From Trema orientale (Eukaryota; Streptophyta; Magnoliopsida; Rosales; Cannabaceae), in contig JXTC01000218.1 of the NCBI GenBank assembly GCA_002914845.1, forward strand, positions 335,404 through 399,403: a stretch of 64,000 bases of DNA, in the 5' to 3' direction. The position numbers were made by a program, and so were the translations under genes. Shown here in pieces: positions 49,883 through 61,900 of the stretch. Every line of letters begins with the position of its first letter. Positions within the stretch are counted from its first letter, which is position 1. Under the pieces are notes generated by a model. The model was not told where the DNA came from. It made no database searches and worked only from the letters and a program-made list of their open reading frames with translations.

Positions 49883-50989
49883 AGAAATTTTATAAAATAT
49901 GCTCCAAATAAGCTTTATTTATAACTGTATGACAGCCCCAATAAAATTTCAAAAAATCATGACTAGACCCCCTTGAAAAGATTAAACTACCCTCAATCTT
50001 CATTTCTTATTCTTCATTCTACCCTCAATCTTCATAGTCGTTAGCTTTCTTTTACTTTTTCTTATTCTTCCCTTTCTCTTCTTTTATACAACCTCTCAAT
50101 CTTCAACATTCTCTCAACTAAATAATTTTCTTAACAATCAAAGCTAAATTAGCATTAGAAAAACGTAATGGGTATAGTTTAAAATAGTTGGTATTTGAGT
50201 TTCGAGATGTTCTGTAGTAGATTTTATATTAAAAATAAAATTTGGATCAATTTCTACGAATTTCTGAAAATTTGGACTAGGTTCCCCGACATACATTGAA
50301 AATTTTGATGTATTTTGATGAAATTCGATGCCAATTCGATGAAATATATTTTTATAATAGAATCTAAAAAATTGAGTATGGTCATCGAAATGGCATCAAA
50401 TTATCATCGAAATTTATCAAATTGCATCGAATAATTTTCAGATTCCATTATAAAAACACACTTCATCAAAATAGCATTGAATTTTATCGAATTACCATCG
50501 AAATTTATCGAAATTTTCGATATTTGTCGGGGCAACTAGTCCAAATTTTCAAAAATTCTTAGAAATTAATCCAAATTTAATTTTTAATACAAAATCCATC
50601 AAAGAACATCTCGAAACTCAAATACAAACTATTTTAAATTATGTCCACAATATAGATATAGAAATTTCTTAATCGTCCACGAGAGAGATGAGAGGAGAGA
50701 GTTTTGAGAAAGGGCCGACAATTAATGTTGCTTTTATGGCTTGCTTCAACCGAATTTTTTTCGTCTGAGTTCTACAGGCCACCTACACAGTGATGGGTTT
50801 GTTCCGGTCAATTTTGAGAGCCACGACCAACAGATTTTTTTTTCAGAAAACACGATAGTTGAAGTTACCAAATAACAAAAACTATGATTTTAGGGTATTT
50901 TTGTCTAATAATCATATTTTTTGAAGTTATTAGAGTTGTCATACGGTTGTAAATAGAGCTCTTTCGGAGCATATTTTATGAAATTTCTC
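49883..50989. mobile_element. Double fold-back element, probably Mutator-like
   Basis: Outer inverted repeats of about 120 bp: left agaaattttataaaatatgc then tccaaa, and right reverse-complemented gagaaatttcataaaatatg then ctccga. Both continue into a gtatgaca motif and a tcaaaaaat(c)atga motif. Inside lies a second, longer inverted repeat at 50167-50650 whose arms (about 230 bp each) share agtttaaaatagt, atttgagtttcgagatgttc, ttggactag and ccccgaca, with a very short loop. An imperfect 9-bp duplication (aacgaataa / aacaaatat) suggests Mutator-type insertion. A transcript through it would form a long hairpin. Non-coding. Confidence 0.75.
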
Positions 50990-51002
50990 AACAAATATTT
51001 CC

Positions 51003-51321
51003 TAGAATTTTTTTTTTTTTTTTTTTTTTGAGAGAGAGTTGAGCCTGTATAGCAGCCAAACACTGAGAAAACGCGGCAGGTTAGTTATTTATGATATCAA
51101 CCTTTGTGACTTCAGCAGAGGTATCCCACAAGCATCCTCCTCGACAGCTACAATTTTGAATAAGGACGCCTGTGAAAAACTGAAAACCACTATGCTGCCC
51201 ACAATTACTTTATGAAACTTCGAGCTAATATTCTCTTTCTGTTTAATATTCCTTTATTTTTGTTACGTTTGTTACTTGTTAGTCCATGTTTTTGCTGTCT
51301 CTTGCCAAAAAAAAAAAAAAA
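51003..51321 (+). other. Possible retroposed transcript fragment
   Basis: A non-repetitive, moderately GC-rich stretch is bounded by a poly-T/gagagaga run on the left (51011-51048) and a 15-16 base poly-A run on the right (51306-51321). Reading plus, a short frame ends ...KTTMLPTITL then TGA (51210), followed by UTR-like text and the A run. This would fit a truncated processed pseudogene, but I cannot identify a source gene and no flanking duplication was found. Confidence 0.3.
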
Positions 51322-52845
51322 ATTAAATATCATCACCATCGATTCGAAAAAAGTTTAAAAAAAAAAAAAAAACACATTCTTGTGTAAAATTGTGTGTGTC
51401 TCCGCATAATAATGTGTCTCGTAGTTGACATGTGAATTTGAGGTTGATTAATTCACAAACTAGAAAATGTCTTATAAAACTATGTAGATCATCGTGAAAC
51501 AATCCGTGTTTCGTAGATGACGTGTGAATCATTTATTGGTTAAAAAGTAGTAATAATAGATAGCATCGCTCCTAAGAATGTATGATTTTACTTGTATTTT
51601 AGTGGTTATAATCCCCATGGTGATGCATTCGTTACTACTTGCGAAATGCATGGTTAAGACGATGAGTAGTGATGCATCAATATTGGCGATAAAAGCATAT
51701 AATTAACTAGTGAGACAAACACAACTGTGAAGCAATATTAATAGAGTATATAATTCTAACATTACATATTAATAGAGTATATAAACTTGTAGAATTTATT
51801 ATGTGACATCTTAGAAAAGTTCTTGTACGCAAAGTCCAAAACTTGCAATTGCTTTTGCTATTATTATTCTTTTTTTTTTTCTTTTTTGGGGGTTGAACTT
51901 TGCTATTATTCTTTTGTCGCATGAAAATATGGGTCTTAGAACCTTTTAGTATGTTTTTCTTTTTATTAAATATATAATGAACTTCTTTTCTGTTATGGTT
52001 TACAGAGGACCTATTCTTACTTTTCCAATTACTTCCAAACCTCCAATTCTTGAAATACTGAGAGCCTCAGCTATTCATTGTTTCCCCCACTTTATAAAAC
52101 TCCAACTAGATTATATTCAAAGTATTAGATACAAACTCTTTTAAATAAATAAAAAGAAGCAAAATACATAGGTATGAATTGATCTCATATAGGTTTGCAT
52201 ACTTTTATAAGAGAAATGCTACCGTTAATAGATCTCTACAATCAGTAGGATAGGTTCTGTTGTGAGACTTATGTGGACTCCACACTAATAGAAAGATGAG
52301 ATCGATCTCATGAGCACTCAAACACCTCCATTTTTACTAAAATATTGGTCAGCTATATTTTTTATGAAATGGAAACTTGCTGAGAATAACAACTACTGCA
52401 TCTTACTCTTCCATATTAATACCCAAAAATGAAAAATCATAAATGTAAAATAATTAAATTTTCATATGCAACTTCTTCATTGATGGTTCATACGTTTGAA
52501 ATTTTTCCTCCCTCTTTTCTTTTTTTTTTTTTTTTTCCCATCATGATCTTCCTTTAATCCATTGTCGTACTTCTTTTGACTCACTATAGTAATATCTTAA
52601 CGAAAGAAAATTCAGGGAAGAGAAAGACTTTCTCGTTAAGAAAACCCTTCCTTCCCATTTCTCTAGCTTTAATTTAAATTTTGCAGTTGTTTTTACTTCC
52701 CGGCATATTTTAGAAGCATCAAAATAAAAAAGAATAAAACCACGCAATCATAACAACTATGAAAAAACTTGGATGATGATATAATTTTGGTCTTACGAAT
52801 TGTATTGAAGAGAATAAGGAATAAAGTGTACCTAGTGATCTGCCC
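51322..52845. other. Upstream region of the BAHD gene
   Basis: No gene recognised. Two poly-A runs stand at 51306-51321 and about 51357-51372. A weak direct repeat (gtgtctcgtagttgacatgt / gtgtttcgtagatgacgtgt) occurs at about 51413 and 51508. The last few hundred bases should contain the promoter of the acyltransferase gene. Confidence 0.45.
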
Positions 52846-52846
52846 T

Positions 52847-52854
52847 TATAAAAG
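52847..52854 (+). promoter_or_regulatory. TATA box of the BAHD acyltransferase gene
   Basis: tataaaag lies 74-81 bases before the chosen ATG at 52928, giving a predicted 5' UTR of about 50 bases. It lies downstream of the most upstream in-frame start (52769), which argues against that start. Confidence 0.75.
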
Positions 52855-52927
52855 AAGACTAAAACCATCTTATACTCCAGTCAGTTCAGAACCCCACAGT
52901 TTCACACACAAGCAATCACAAAAGCTA

Positions 52928-54741
52928 ATGAAGATGGCAAAAATGCTTAACTTCCGAGTTCAAGTCAGTGTGCCGGAGCTAATTCGGCCAGAGAAACCAA
53001 CTCCTAGAAATTTTCAGTACTTATCAAACATTGACGACCAAAGTGGCCTAAGAAACCACATACCCTTTGTCCATTTCTATCCCCCAAGCAAAGCAATGCA
53101 GGCTCAGGACCCAGTTGTGCTTATAAAACAGGCATTGTCTAAGGTTTTGGTTTACTACTTCCCAGTGGCTGGGAGGCTCCGGAACTCAGACAATGGCAAG
53201 CTTGTCGTGGAGTGTAATGGCGAAGGAGTGATCTTTCGCGAGGCCAATGCTGGTGTGGAGTTGGCAGAGCTGCGTGAAGTTGATGGCGGGCTGAGGCCAC
53301 CATTTCCTCAGTGGGATAAGCTGTTAGTTGATGACATTTGGGGCAGCAACTTCATCACTGATTCCCCTTTGCTTCGCATGCAGGTTTGTAATTTACTAAT
53401 TCATAATGAAAATGCGAATGGACTGAGAGTAAGAAAACATTTAGTTATAGGCAAATCCTATTCAAGTAAAATTCTCCTAGGATACGAAGTGTTAGTCTTT
53501 GTAACTTCATATAATTACACATTATCTTGGGGTAGCCCTTTTCCTGTAAATCATTCTTTCTGCTGAATGAAGTGACGAATGGATATCCTTTCCTTTTGCT
53601 GCACTATAATATAAGGAGATTTTGTAGTAATGTCAGATCATATAATAACCAAAAGGAATATACACACAAATATGATTATATCTAATGAAAATATGATGAT
53701 TCAAAAACACACACTACGCCCTATAATGTAAGAAACATATGTCGAGTATAAAACCACTCTTAGAAGTTAGTATCAGTTAAACATTTTAGTATTCAACACT
53801 AATATCTATGTCCGCAGGTAACAAGACTTGCCTGTGGAGGCTTTGTCCTGGCTTACACGTTCAACCATTGCATATGTGATGCTTATGGTGCCTACCTATT
53901 CATGCAAGCTATATCAGAGTTCTGCAGAAATCCCAACAGAACATCACCTTCCTCTTTACCATCTTGGGGAAGAGAGATTCTAAGACCCCGCTCACCTCCA
54001 ACCATTTCCTACCCTCACACCGAATACGACAGCTCTCACAGTCCCACCATCATTTTCACTGAGACACAATTCAAACACCTCGCTCAAACGTCTGTATTTT
54101 TCTCTCGCACTGACATCTCTCTCCTGAAGAACCAAATTCCCGGCCAGAAAGTCCCGACCTTCGATGCAGTTGCCTCCTGCTTATGGCGAGCAAGAACACG
54201 AACCCTCCTCAGCCCCGAATCTACTACAAGACTTCTCTTTCCGATTGACACCCGTTTTCGATACAAGCCATTGCTGCCTAAGGGTTACTATGGAAGTGCC
54301 GTGGTTTTTCCCTGTGCCATTACAGAGGCATCCAAACTCGATGGGAAACCATTGCCTTATGCTGCAAATTTGATCTCAACAGTGAAACAGCAGGTCACTG
54401 GAGACGAGTACCGAGCTTCGGTTTTGGATTTCATCGAGATCAATGGGCGCAGAGGATTCTGTGCTGAAGGAGCATTTGTGGTTTCAGACATGACTCGCTT
54501 GAGATTCACTGATATAGATTTTGGTTGGGGCCAAGCTCTATATGGAGGACCAGCTAGAGCTGGTACTGGGGTGGTTCCTGGAATGGTTACTTCAATTATA
54601 ACACACAAGAGTGAAGAGGGCATTGAAGGAGTTCTGGCTCTGGTTTCTTTGCCCCCGGAATCACTGGAAAGGTTTCACAAGGAGATAAGGAAAGAAATTG
54701 GTTGTGTTGCTCCTTCAAAACTCATTTCTTCTGCACTATAA
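52928..54741 (+). CDS. BAHD acyltransferase (alcohol acyltransferase / benzoyltransferase clade)
   Basis: Two exons, 52928-53383 and 53818-54741, with a 434-bp GT/AG intron in phase 0, encode 459 residues, the usual BAHD length. The catalytic HxxxD motif is H169-C-I-C-D173, at the start of exon 2. The structural DFGWG motif is at 386-390. The N-terminus (FRVQVSVPELIRPEKPTPRN, then LSNIDDQSGLR) and the intron just before VTRLACGGF resemble benzyl alcohol O-benzoyltransferase, methanol O-anthraniloyltransferase and fruit alcohol acyltransferases. The family transfers an acyl group from acyl-CoA to an alcohol in the cytosol, making volatile or defence esters. The true substrate cannot be read from sequence. 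The start MKMAKMLN was chosen because it follows the TATA box; an ATG two codons later is also possible. The frame is intact. Confidence 0.93.
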
Positions 54742-55057
54742 GGAAAATTATAAACACAGAAGTTCAAACGAAGCCAAAACGATTGTGTGAACAGAATAAG
54801 CAGTGGTCGTCATCTGGTCCAAAATTCAAACCTCTTTATGTGTCTGTGTTCGAGTTCGGTTGTTAAAATCTAATATTCTAAGAAAATCAAATAAGTCATT
54901 TGGTATACAATATTCTTTAGATTCGAGTCACCGAGTCTTGTAGTTTTGTACATCATTTTCATATGGAGCACCTATCAGTTTAAGAATGGCGTTCTTGCAG
55001 ATAGAATGGTTGTTTGATTAGATACATCTTCCCAGTTTTTTTCCCATATGAGTGCAA

Positions 55058-55063
55058 AATAAA
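55058..55063 (+). terminator. Candidate poly-A signal of the BAHD gene
   Basis: AATAAA, 317 bases after the stop codon. This is within the plausible range for a plant 3' UTR. Weaker near-matches (aataag) occur closer to the stop. Confidence 0.35.
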
Positions 55064-55532
55064 ACACAATTTCTTGATGAATCTGAAATTTCTCTTTTGT
55101 ATCGAGTTAAGTAACTTCAGGAGTTTATTCTAATCTTGGTGTCCGTAGATTAAATCATAGAAATTTTCTTCCAGGATTTAATTGCCATTTCTAGTTTCGC
55201 TAAACAGCAGTTGTCAGCAAAGAAACTTGGTCACAAGTTCTACGGAAGCATGACAACCTTCATCTATTGGCAGGTATCTTATGCTCTTTTAACTAAGCGA
55301 ATCCCAACTAGAGGCAAACAAAATATCCCCACAGATAACTGAACACAAGCGGCCAACTGATCCTAAATACGATAAAATTCAGGTACTAGTATAAAAACTT
55401 GGGGCTATATATTTACATCTCAATTACAAAGTCTTCAATCTAAAGCTTCAATCGACAAGAATAAAAACGGTCAAGGTAAAAGCTTTCTTTTTTTTTTTTT
55501 ACCCTTTTTTCCATAACCTAAGATACAGCAAT

Positions 55533-55693
55533 ATTCTGTTTTCAACAGCTTCAAAATGATACTACTTGGACGAAGAATTTACATTTTATGTACTTTAAAC
55601 TGATTTTACATCTATTCTGTTTTCAACAGCTTTAAAATGATACTACTTGGACGAAGAATTTACATTTTATGTACTTTAAACTGATTTTACATC
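55533..55693. repeat. Tandem duplication, 81-bp unit, two copies
   Basis: attctgttttcaacagctt...aaactgattttacatc occurs twice back to back with only one or two differences, so the duplication is recent. Confidence 0.95.
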
Positions 55694-56616
55694 AATTCTG
55701 GCCACGGGCCAGGAAGACTGCCAATAATATTTCGATGTGACATGCTCATTCAGGTGGAGCTAAAAGTCAACTCTAGCCAATAACAGTGACAGTACAAAGT
55801 ACAAATACTAACCTCTTGAAAGCTGATTAAAGAAAATCAGAAAAGGAATTGACAAGAGTCAGACAAAAACTACATACATTCTTGTGGACATAGAGCCAAT
55901 TCCTGATATCTCTGATCTTATACAATTCAAAAACAGATCAAAGGAATCAAGAAGCAGACAGCAAGATAGAGATTCCACAGCATCCCATCTTAGAAACCAG
56001 GGTTCAAAATTCAACAAAAACCAACGGCCAAGATGAAGTTTGATCCATACCTAATGCTACAAATGCATATTTACAGTCGTTCAGGTCATTGCGCCACTGA
56101 ACAAGGTGGAACTTGATTTAAAGGCAATGCAGCCATCTGCAACCTGCAAAATTTCACAACAAACTTCAGTTGTGCAACATATAAACCCTTCTAAGCAAAA
56201 GCAATATAGAAAACATTCATAGCTCTGCTCAAACAAAGAACACGCATGAATATGCTTAAATTCACATCTGCCATCCACTTGGGCTATGGGGAAGCCAGAC
56301 AGGTCTTGAGGGATAGCAATCATGTGTTACTACTATATATTTCTTCTTCCAAGTATTAATCTTCAAAACAGTATAGAGGTAGCAAAACAAATTTCCACTG
56401 ACAGAAATAAATTGGCTAAAAAAGGTTTTCCCTATCACATGGGTATCCGTCCATCATTTACATTCTCATCCAAAGAACACAAGCAATTGGAATTATCAGA
56501 ATGTTCATTTAGAAGATAAGATGCCAAAAGTCACAGTAGCTTTATTTCTATTTACGGCCCACCTAAAATGGAACTTTTGTATAATTCGAATGCTAGATAG
56601 CAATACGACAACAGTC

Positions 56617-56692
56617 AAGTTAAACTACCATGAAACAACTACAACCTCAGTCATAAGTTAAACTACCATGAAGCAACTGCAACCTCAGTCAG
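56617..56692. repeat. Tandem duplication, 38-bp unit, two copies
   Basis: aagttaaactaccatgaa...caacctcagtca is repeated immediately, with a few base differences. Confidence 0.9.
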
Positions 56693-57340
56693 ACTCATAC
56701 TCGAGAATGAAAACTACCATTCTAGTTACAAAAATTTTTCCGCTAAATTAATCATTTCACCCCAAAAACTATGTTTTTGTGTGCATGTACATGACAATGA
56801 AATTACATTTTAACTTGAAATGATATAGTTAGCAAGAACTACTAGGCAACAAGTTTTAATGAGATGGCTTCTTCCATAGAATAGGTAGAATAGATCCACT
56901 TAAAATAGATGAACTTTTGAGATAACCTGAGCACCACAACCGCAAAAAAAGTAGGATCAATGCAATAAAAGGGATGCTACTTCCTTTACTGCTAAAAGGA
57001 AGGAATGTCACAATCGCACTTAAAATTTCCCTGCTACATTTTGCCAATAACTAACTGTCGTAACTGTTTATGTCCTAAGAAAACAATTAATAAAGGGGAA
57101 AAAATTGTATAATTTATCGAAGAGTGTTTTTCTGCTAATCAGACAATTTTCATGGCAAACGTAAAAGACCCAGAAAAATATATATATGTAGACACACACA
57201 TATATAAGATAGAGATATATATGTATCTAAAAGCATAGGGAATCATTATCAAAATACTTCCTGGGAATCGGCAAAGCTGACTTGCACATATACAGAATAG
57301 CTACACAACAATAAAACCAGACTGATATCCATGAGATATT

Positions 57341-57480
57341 GAAGCAACACCCATTAAAATACACAGAACCATACAAGAGAGAGATGGAAAGAAAGAAGTA
57401 AACACCCATTAAATTTGAAGCAACACCCATTAAAATACACAGAACCATACAAGAGAGAGATGGAAAGAAAGAAGTAAACA
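57341..57480. repeat. Tandem duplication, 76-bp unit, 1.8 copies
   Basis: gaagcaacacccattaaaat...gaaagaagtaaacaccc is repeated almost without change; the second copy stops at 57480. Confidence 0.92.
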
Positions 57481-57796
57481 ATGATAGAAAAAAAAAAATT
57501 AATGGTAATGTCTTGTTGTAGACTTGTAGTGTTTCAATATACCAAAACACACAAGAAAAATTTGTGAGGTGCACAAAACATTAATACTGAGAGAATTAAA
57601 TTTATATCAGGCATCTATGGTGAAAGAGTAACTGGAAACTGAATAGTTAATTAAGACACTGAAGATGTTTAGACAAATATTTAATCCTCAAAAATACTAA
57701 AATAAACGGAATTCTCATCATCCACGATGTCACAGGAATCGAGACAAAGATATATTATATATAACTAAAAGGAAATGGGACAGAGAAAAATGAAAC

Positions 57797-60700
57797 TCAC
57801 TGAGCACCAGTGCACAATTTCTTATTAGCCTTCTTCTTATTCTTACGCCGCTTTCTTGAAGAACTTGGAACAGCATCCACAGAATGCGCAGAAATTGGAT
57901 GCACGAATTCAATAGGTAAATTGGTTGCTTGAGAGGCTAGAATATTGATTGCTTCAGAGGAAGTTCCCGGTTTTTGTATTTTGAATTCATGTCTCGGTGG
58001 AAGTGGAACAGCTCCAGAGTTCAAATCTGGAACAGCACTAGTTGCAACATTAATAACAGTAGTTGGAACAACACTATCAGTAGTCGTTGGAGCACTAGTT
58101 GCAGCATTAATAACAGTAGTTTGAACAACACTATCAGTAGTCGTTGGAGCACTAACTACAGGCAAAGCAAACTCAACTCCAGTATCTTTACTAGGCACAA
58201 CCACTGAACATTGTACTGTGTTCCTCATCAAAGGCACAGTGCTACTATGGGTGTTATCACGACTATCAACCTTATGCAATGCAGCATACAGTTTAACTTT
58301 AGATTTAACAATATCATAAAGCACTTTCTTCATTCCAGAATCACCTGCAATATCTTCAACTAGTCAGCAACAGGAACACATGTGCACACATAAAACACAC
58401 CATCATATTCATTAAAGTGTCTTAAAACAAATTTATAAGCATTCACATGGCAACAATACCTAAAAGTGACAAAATAGCAACACGAGCTGCCAGTTGTTCA
58501 GCCTCTTTCTTGTTTTTACCAACACTGCCAGTGTAAGAAGCGCCATTGAAAACCAAGGAAGATTTGAACACTGGAATTAACCCTTCAGGCTTAATAGTGT
58601 TGTATGTAGGCAATTCCATATTCATCTTAGTAGCAAATTCATTCAAGATAGACTTGCAAAACACAGTATCCTGAAGAAAAAATTAAGACTAGTATAATTA
58701 TCATTTGAATAGTGGCCACACAAAACTTTCAGTCTAATTTTTCAACAAAGTGAAAAACAAGGTTTTGCTCATCAATCACAGCACTAGAAAACTGTAACTC
58801 CTCCCTGCACTTAACAACCAATTTTTGGACAAAAATAGTACAATAGATTGTTTGTCATTAGATGTAAAATGAAGAGAAATAAGAAGTTGAAAATAGGAGA
58901 ACAATGAAGGCAAACAGTCGTACTTCTTATTTAAAAATTATCTGATTACAAAAGAAGGAAAGGCTGACTATATATAAACTTATTCGGCCTAAAAACCCTA
59001 ACAAACTTAGGAAACAAATCAGCTATAAAACAAGAATAAATTCGAAAAAAATATTGGGAATTAAATATAGGATTTTTATTCTGATCTGATCCCTAAAAAA
59101 CCAGACTTCCAGTAAGTCAGTACTGGAAATCTGCCAACAGCTTAACAAGTCAGCACTGCAGCCCTGAAGGCTGAGGCTGCAGCGCTGGAACCGACCCTTG
59201 AAACAAAGCAAAGCAGCCTAAAATATCCAACAAAATACTATGTAATGGTTTCAATGTAATGGTTTCAACTCTTATAACCAAACAAATATTTGTCAAAGTT
59301 GGTAACCAAACAAATATTGTAAAAGTACCAGTGCAATAAGAAGCATTATTATGGAAAGTCTAAATCTCATAAACTTGGAAAGATTTTCAAAAAGTTAACA
59401 AGAATATTTATTGAGAATCAAGAAAAGAATACTTATAGAAATGGAAAGATTTTTTTACAGTTGAAATAAACCAACCTCATGAATGAGAGGAAATCCTTCA
59501 TCCACCACAGTTTCCTTGGATATAGACTTCAAGGCAAGTTCAGCAACACTTTGTTCAGCAGCTTTTCGGGTGGAAAAGGTATCTGGAGAAGTATATCTTG
59601 CTCCATTTACCAACACAGTCGACCTAAATTGTGGCAAATGTTGATATCCTTCATTGATAGTTTGATATATAGGCAGCGGTATGTTTGACTTATGTGTGAA
59701 CTCCTGCAAACGGTTCTTATGCATTGACTGTTCTGGTTGGCCTATATATATATTCAATTCGAACAGGTGATAGAAAACGCATTTAGTTTTGGTGTTAACA
59801 AAGGCAACATATACACACATGACATCATAACTAAACAATAGAAAACCAAAAACGTTATGATAACAACAATATACACAAGTAGTGTCAGTGCAAAATCAGA
59901 CATTGTGATGTGTTCTACGATAGACATCAAGATACCATTAGAATTATGTTGTGAATGTTCCCATATCGATTAGTGATGACAAAATATAATTGGACTGTAT
60001 ACCTTTTAGAGCATGGTCTACTTTTACCCCAATTAAAAACTTAACTACAAAAAAATAAATCTAATGCTTTCGTTGAAACACAACTTCAAGCACAAATCCA
60101 CAACAAATAGTTTGCACCATCCATCGAATCACAATTCAAGAGGGCAAAATTACTCGGATTTACATGCAAAAAAATGTAACCGGCAAACTCTGTTTTCAAT
60201 CCTTCTCAACAAATAACAAGTAGGTAAATTAAATCTTAAAAAAAGAAAAAAACACACACACACACACATAATTGAATTCCCCACCTTTTCAATTTTTCGG
60301 TATACTTCAATCACATTATCCTTTAAAAAAAAAGAAAAAAAGAAAACAAAAAACACTAAATACAATAACGTCTACTTAAGAACCAAACAAACGAGACAGA
60401 GTCGATAAATCGGACACATCAGAACCAAATACACACACATTCACGACCAAAACAAGGCAATCAAGCTAAAATAAACACGACCCAAATAAAAAAAAATCTT
60501 GTCATACAACCATACCATACCACAACTAAAAACTAATTTTAACTATACAAGACACGCAAAGACTCACGAGAAGAACCGGAAGGAGGAGCAGCTGTAGGTT
60601 GAGGTTGAGCTTGAGCTTGAGCTTGAGGAGGAGGCGGTGCCGGAGGTTGAGGAGGAGGCGCCGAAGAAACAGGGGGTGGTAGAGCAGCAGAAGGAGGAGG

Positions 60701-60853
60701 AGGAGGAGTGTGCACCCAAGCTTGGGGCGGGGCGGGTGGCGGAGGTTGAAAGGAAGCGAAAGGCAGAGGCGTTGTTGTTGTTGTTGTTGGTGGTGTAGGA
60801 GTTTGGGGCTGAGGCTGAGGCTGAGGCTGAGGGAATGCGCCCATTTCTCTCAT
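57797..60853 (-). CDS. Double-stranded-RNA-binding protein with two dsRBDs (DRB family)
   Basis: Four exons (60853-60568, 59741-59476, 58670-58460, 58344-57797) with GT/AG borders join in frame to 436 residues. Residues 1-95 are a low-complexity P/Q/A-rich arm (PQPQPQPQ, PPPPPSAA, AQAQAQ). dsRBD1 covers about 102-171 (HKNRLQEF, PLPIYQTINEG, FRSTVLVNG, STRKAAEQSVAELAL). dsRBD2 covers about 187-254 (CKSILNEFATK, FKSSLVFNGASYTG, KNKKEAEQLAARVAILSLL). The C-terminal region has a 19-residue direct repeat (SAPTTTDSVV.TTVIN.ATS, about 319-356) and a basic stretch SSRKRRKNKKKANKK near the end, likely a nuclear signal. DRB proteins partner Dicer-like enzymes in microRNA and siRNA processing. This one resembles the rice-type DRB group with the EDTVFCKS linker rather than classic HYL1 or DRB4. 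The start is the first ATG (MREMGAF); the next, 9 bases on, is also possible. Confidence 0.92.
58849..59232 (-). mobile_element. Possible copia-type solo LTR in the DRB intron
   Basis: It lies in the intron between exons 2 and 3. On the minus strand it begins TGTTGGATATTTTAGGC, has a GC-rich stretch (about 59140-59205), then TTTATATATAGTCAGCC (a TATA box with leader) and a pyrimidine-rich tail with gtttgccttcattgttctcc, and ends ACAAACA. This order is LTR-like. No target duplication was found, so the limits are tentative. Confidence 0.4.
60252..60270. repeat. (AC)n microsatellite
   Basis: About nine ac units in intron 1 of the DRB gene. Confidence 0.9.
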
Positions 60854-61900
60854 CACCTGGCTGAAGCTCGCTCACTCAGTCAGAAGTCAGTACCAAGAAT
60901 CTCCTCACACACACGCTTGTTACTGCGGTACGGCCTAGCCTAGGGTTCTCTTCCCTTCTTTCTCAATTTTGACTCACACTCTCAACAAACGAGGAAACCA
61001 ACTCAAGATTCAAGAAGCCCCATTTTGGAAATTCTTCCCCCGGTATATATTTTATGCAAGACTAATTCAATAAGATTTTCTTATTCAATAAAAAATTTTC
61101 TTTTTCTTTTTTGTTTTTTGGGGGGTGGGGGCGGTCTAAATAAATGAATTTACTAATCTAATTTACTATCACACTTCCAAGCAACAAAAAATAAATTAAA
61201 ATAAACATTTGCTATCACACTTGTCGCTTTTTTATTTTTATTTTTTTTAGTAATACACTTGTCATTTGGTTTGTAGTTGGAGGTACAGAAACTTTAAATA
61301 ACCCTTATAGTTATTACACGTCGATTCTTTTTGTCCTCGTTAATTACATCACAAAAAAATTTGTCAAAATATATGCGATAATATCAGAAAAAAGAAAATG
61401 AAAACACCACCTTTAGTGTTTAATGAAAAAACCATGTCTTTTCACTTCACTTATATCAAATTAAACATTTAATTCTTATTTTCCTATAAATAGAAGAAAA
61501 TAGACGAATTTTGGATCCTCATAAAGCAAACGTATGCTTTTCAAAATCGTTAGCAAAATTGACTAAACCGGATGTAGGATTAGGTATACCCACTGAATGA
61601 ATAATCGATGTAAAAGTGTATGTACTTTTTTTTTCCCCCTTGAAAAGCTATTACTTTACCCAAACCATTACCAAACAACAAGCCTTCAGGATACCAAAAA
61701 AAACCATTCTCCACTCATTGGAAGCAGAGGGGACCACTGATGAGAATGAAACATCATTACATCCAAAATCACCAAAAGAGTCCAGCAGGCCTAATCTGCA
61801 TTCGTGGGCCACTTCATTAGGGTTTGTTTCTAATTTTTTGTTTAAATAAATTGAAAATAGAAACACAAATTTTGTTTTGATTTTCAATTTTTATAAACAA
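60854..61900. other. 5' flank of the DRB gene and intergenic DNA
   Basis: The first 100-200 bases should be the 5' UTR and promoter of the minus-strand DRB gene (CT/CA-rich, no strong TATA box). Beyond it no gene is supported. A frame at 61651-61887 (minus) contains NPNEVAHECRLGLLDSFGDF and similar text that I do not recognise; it may be a gene fragment. Confidence 0.45.

Larger units (their letters stand above)
54742..57796. other. Intergenic region between convergent genes
   Basis: The 3' UTRs of the BAHD gene (plus) and the dsRNA-binding gene (minus) face each other here. No further gene is supported; the frames at 56081-56519, 56856-57047 and 57227-57574 show no domain. The region is marked by three short tandem duplications, listed separately. 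Confidence 0.5.

Noticed and set aside
52769-52927. Upstream in-frame extension of the BAHD protein
   Set aside because: It lies upstream of and across the TATA box and has no similarity to BAHD N-termini. The family-like sequence starts at about 52928.
53902-54741. A separate 279-residue gene
   Set aside because: It is the second exon of the BAHD gene. The true exon starts at 53818 and includes the HxxxD motif.
57227-57574. 115-codon minus-strand frame
   Set aside because: It runs across the 76-bp tandem duplication and has no domain. It is a chance frame.
60710-60943. Plus-strand frame of 77 codons
   Set aside because: It is antisense to the proline/glutamine-rich first exon of the DRB gene, whose repeats open all frames.
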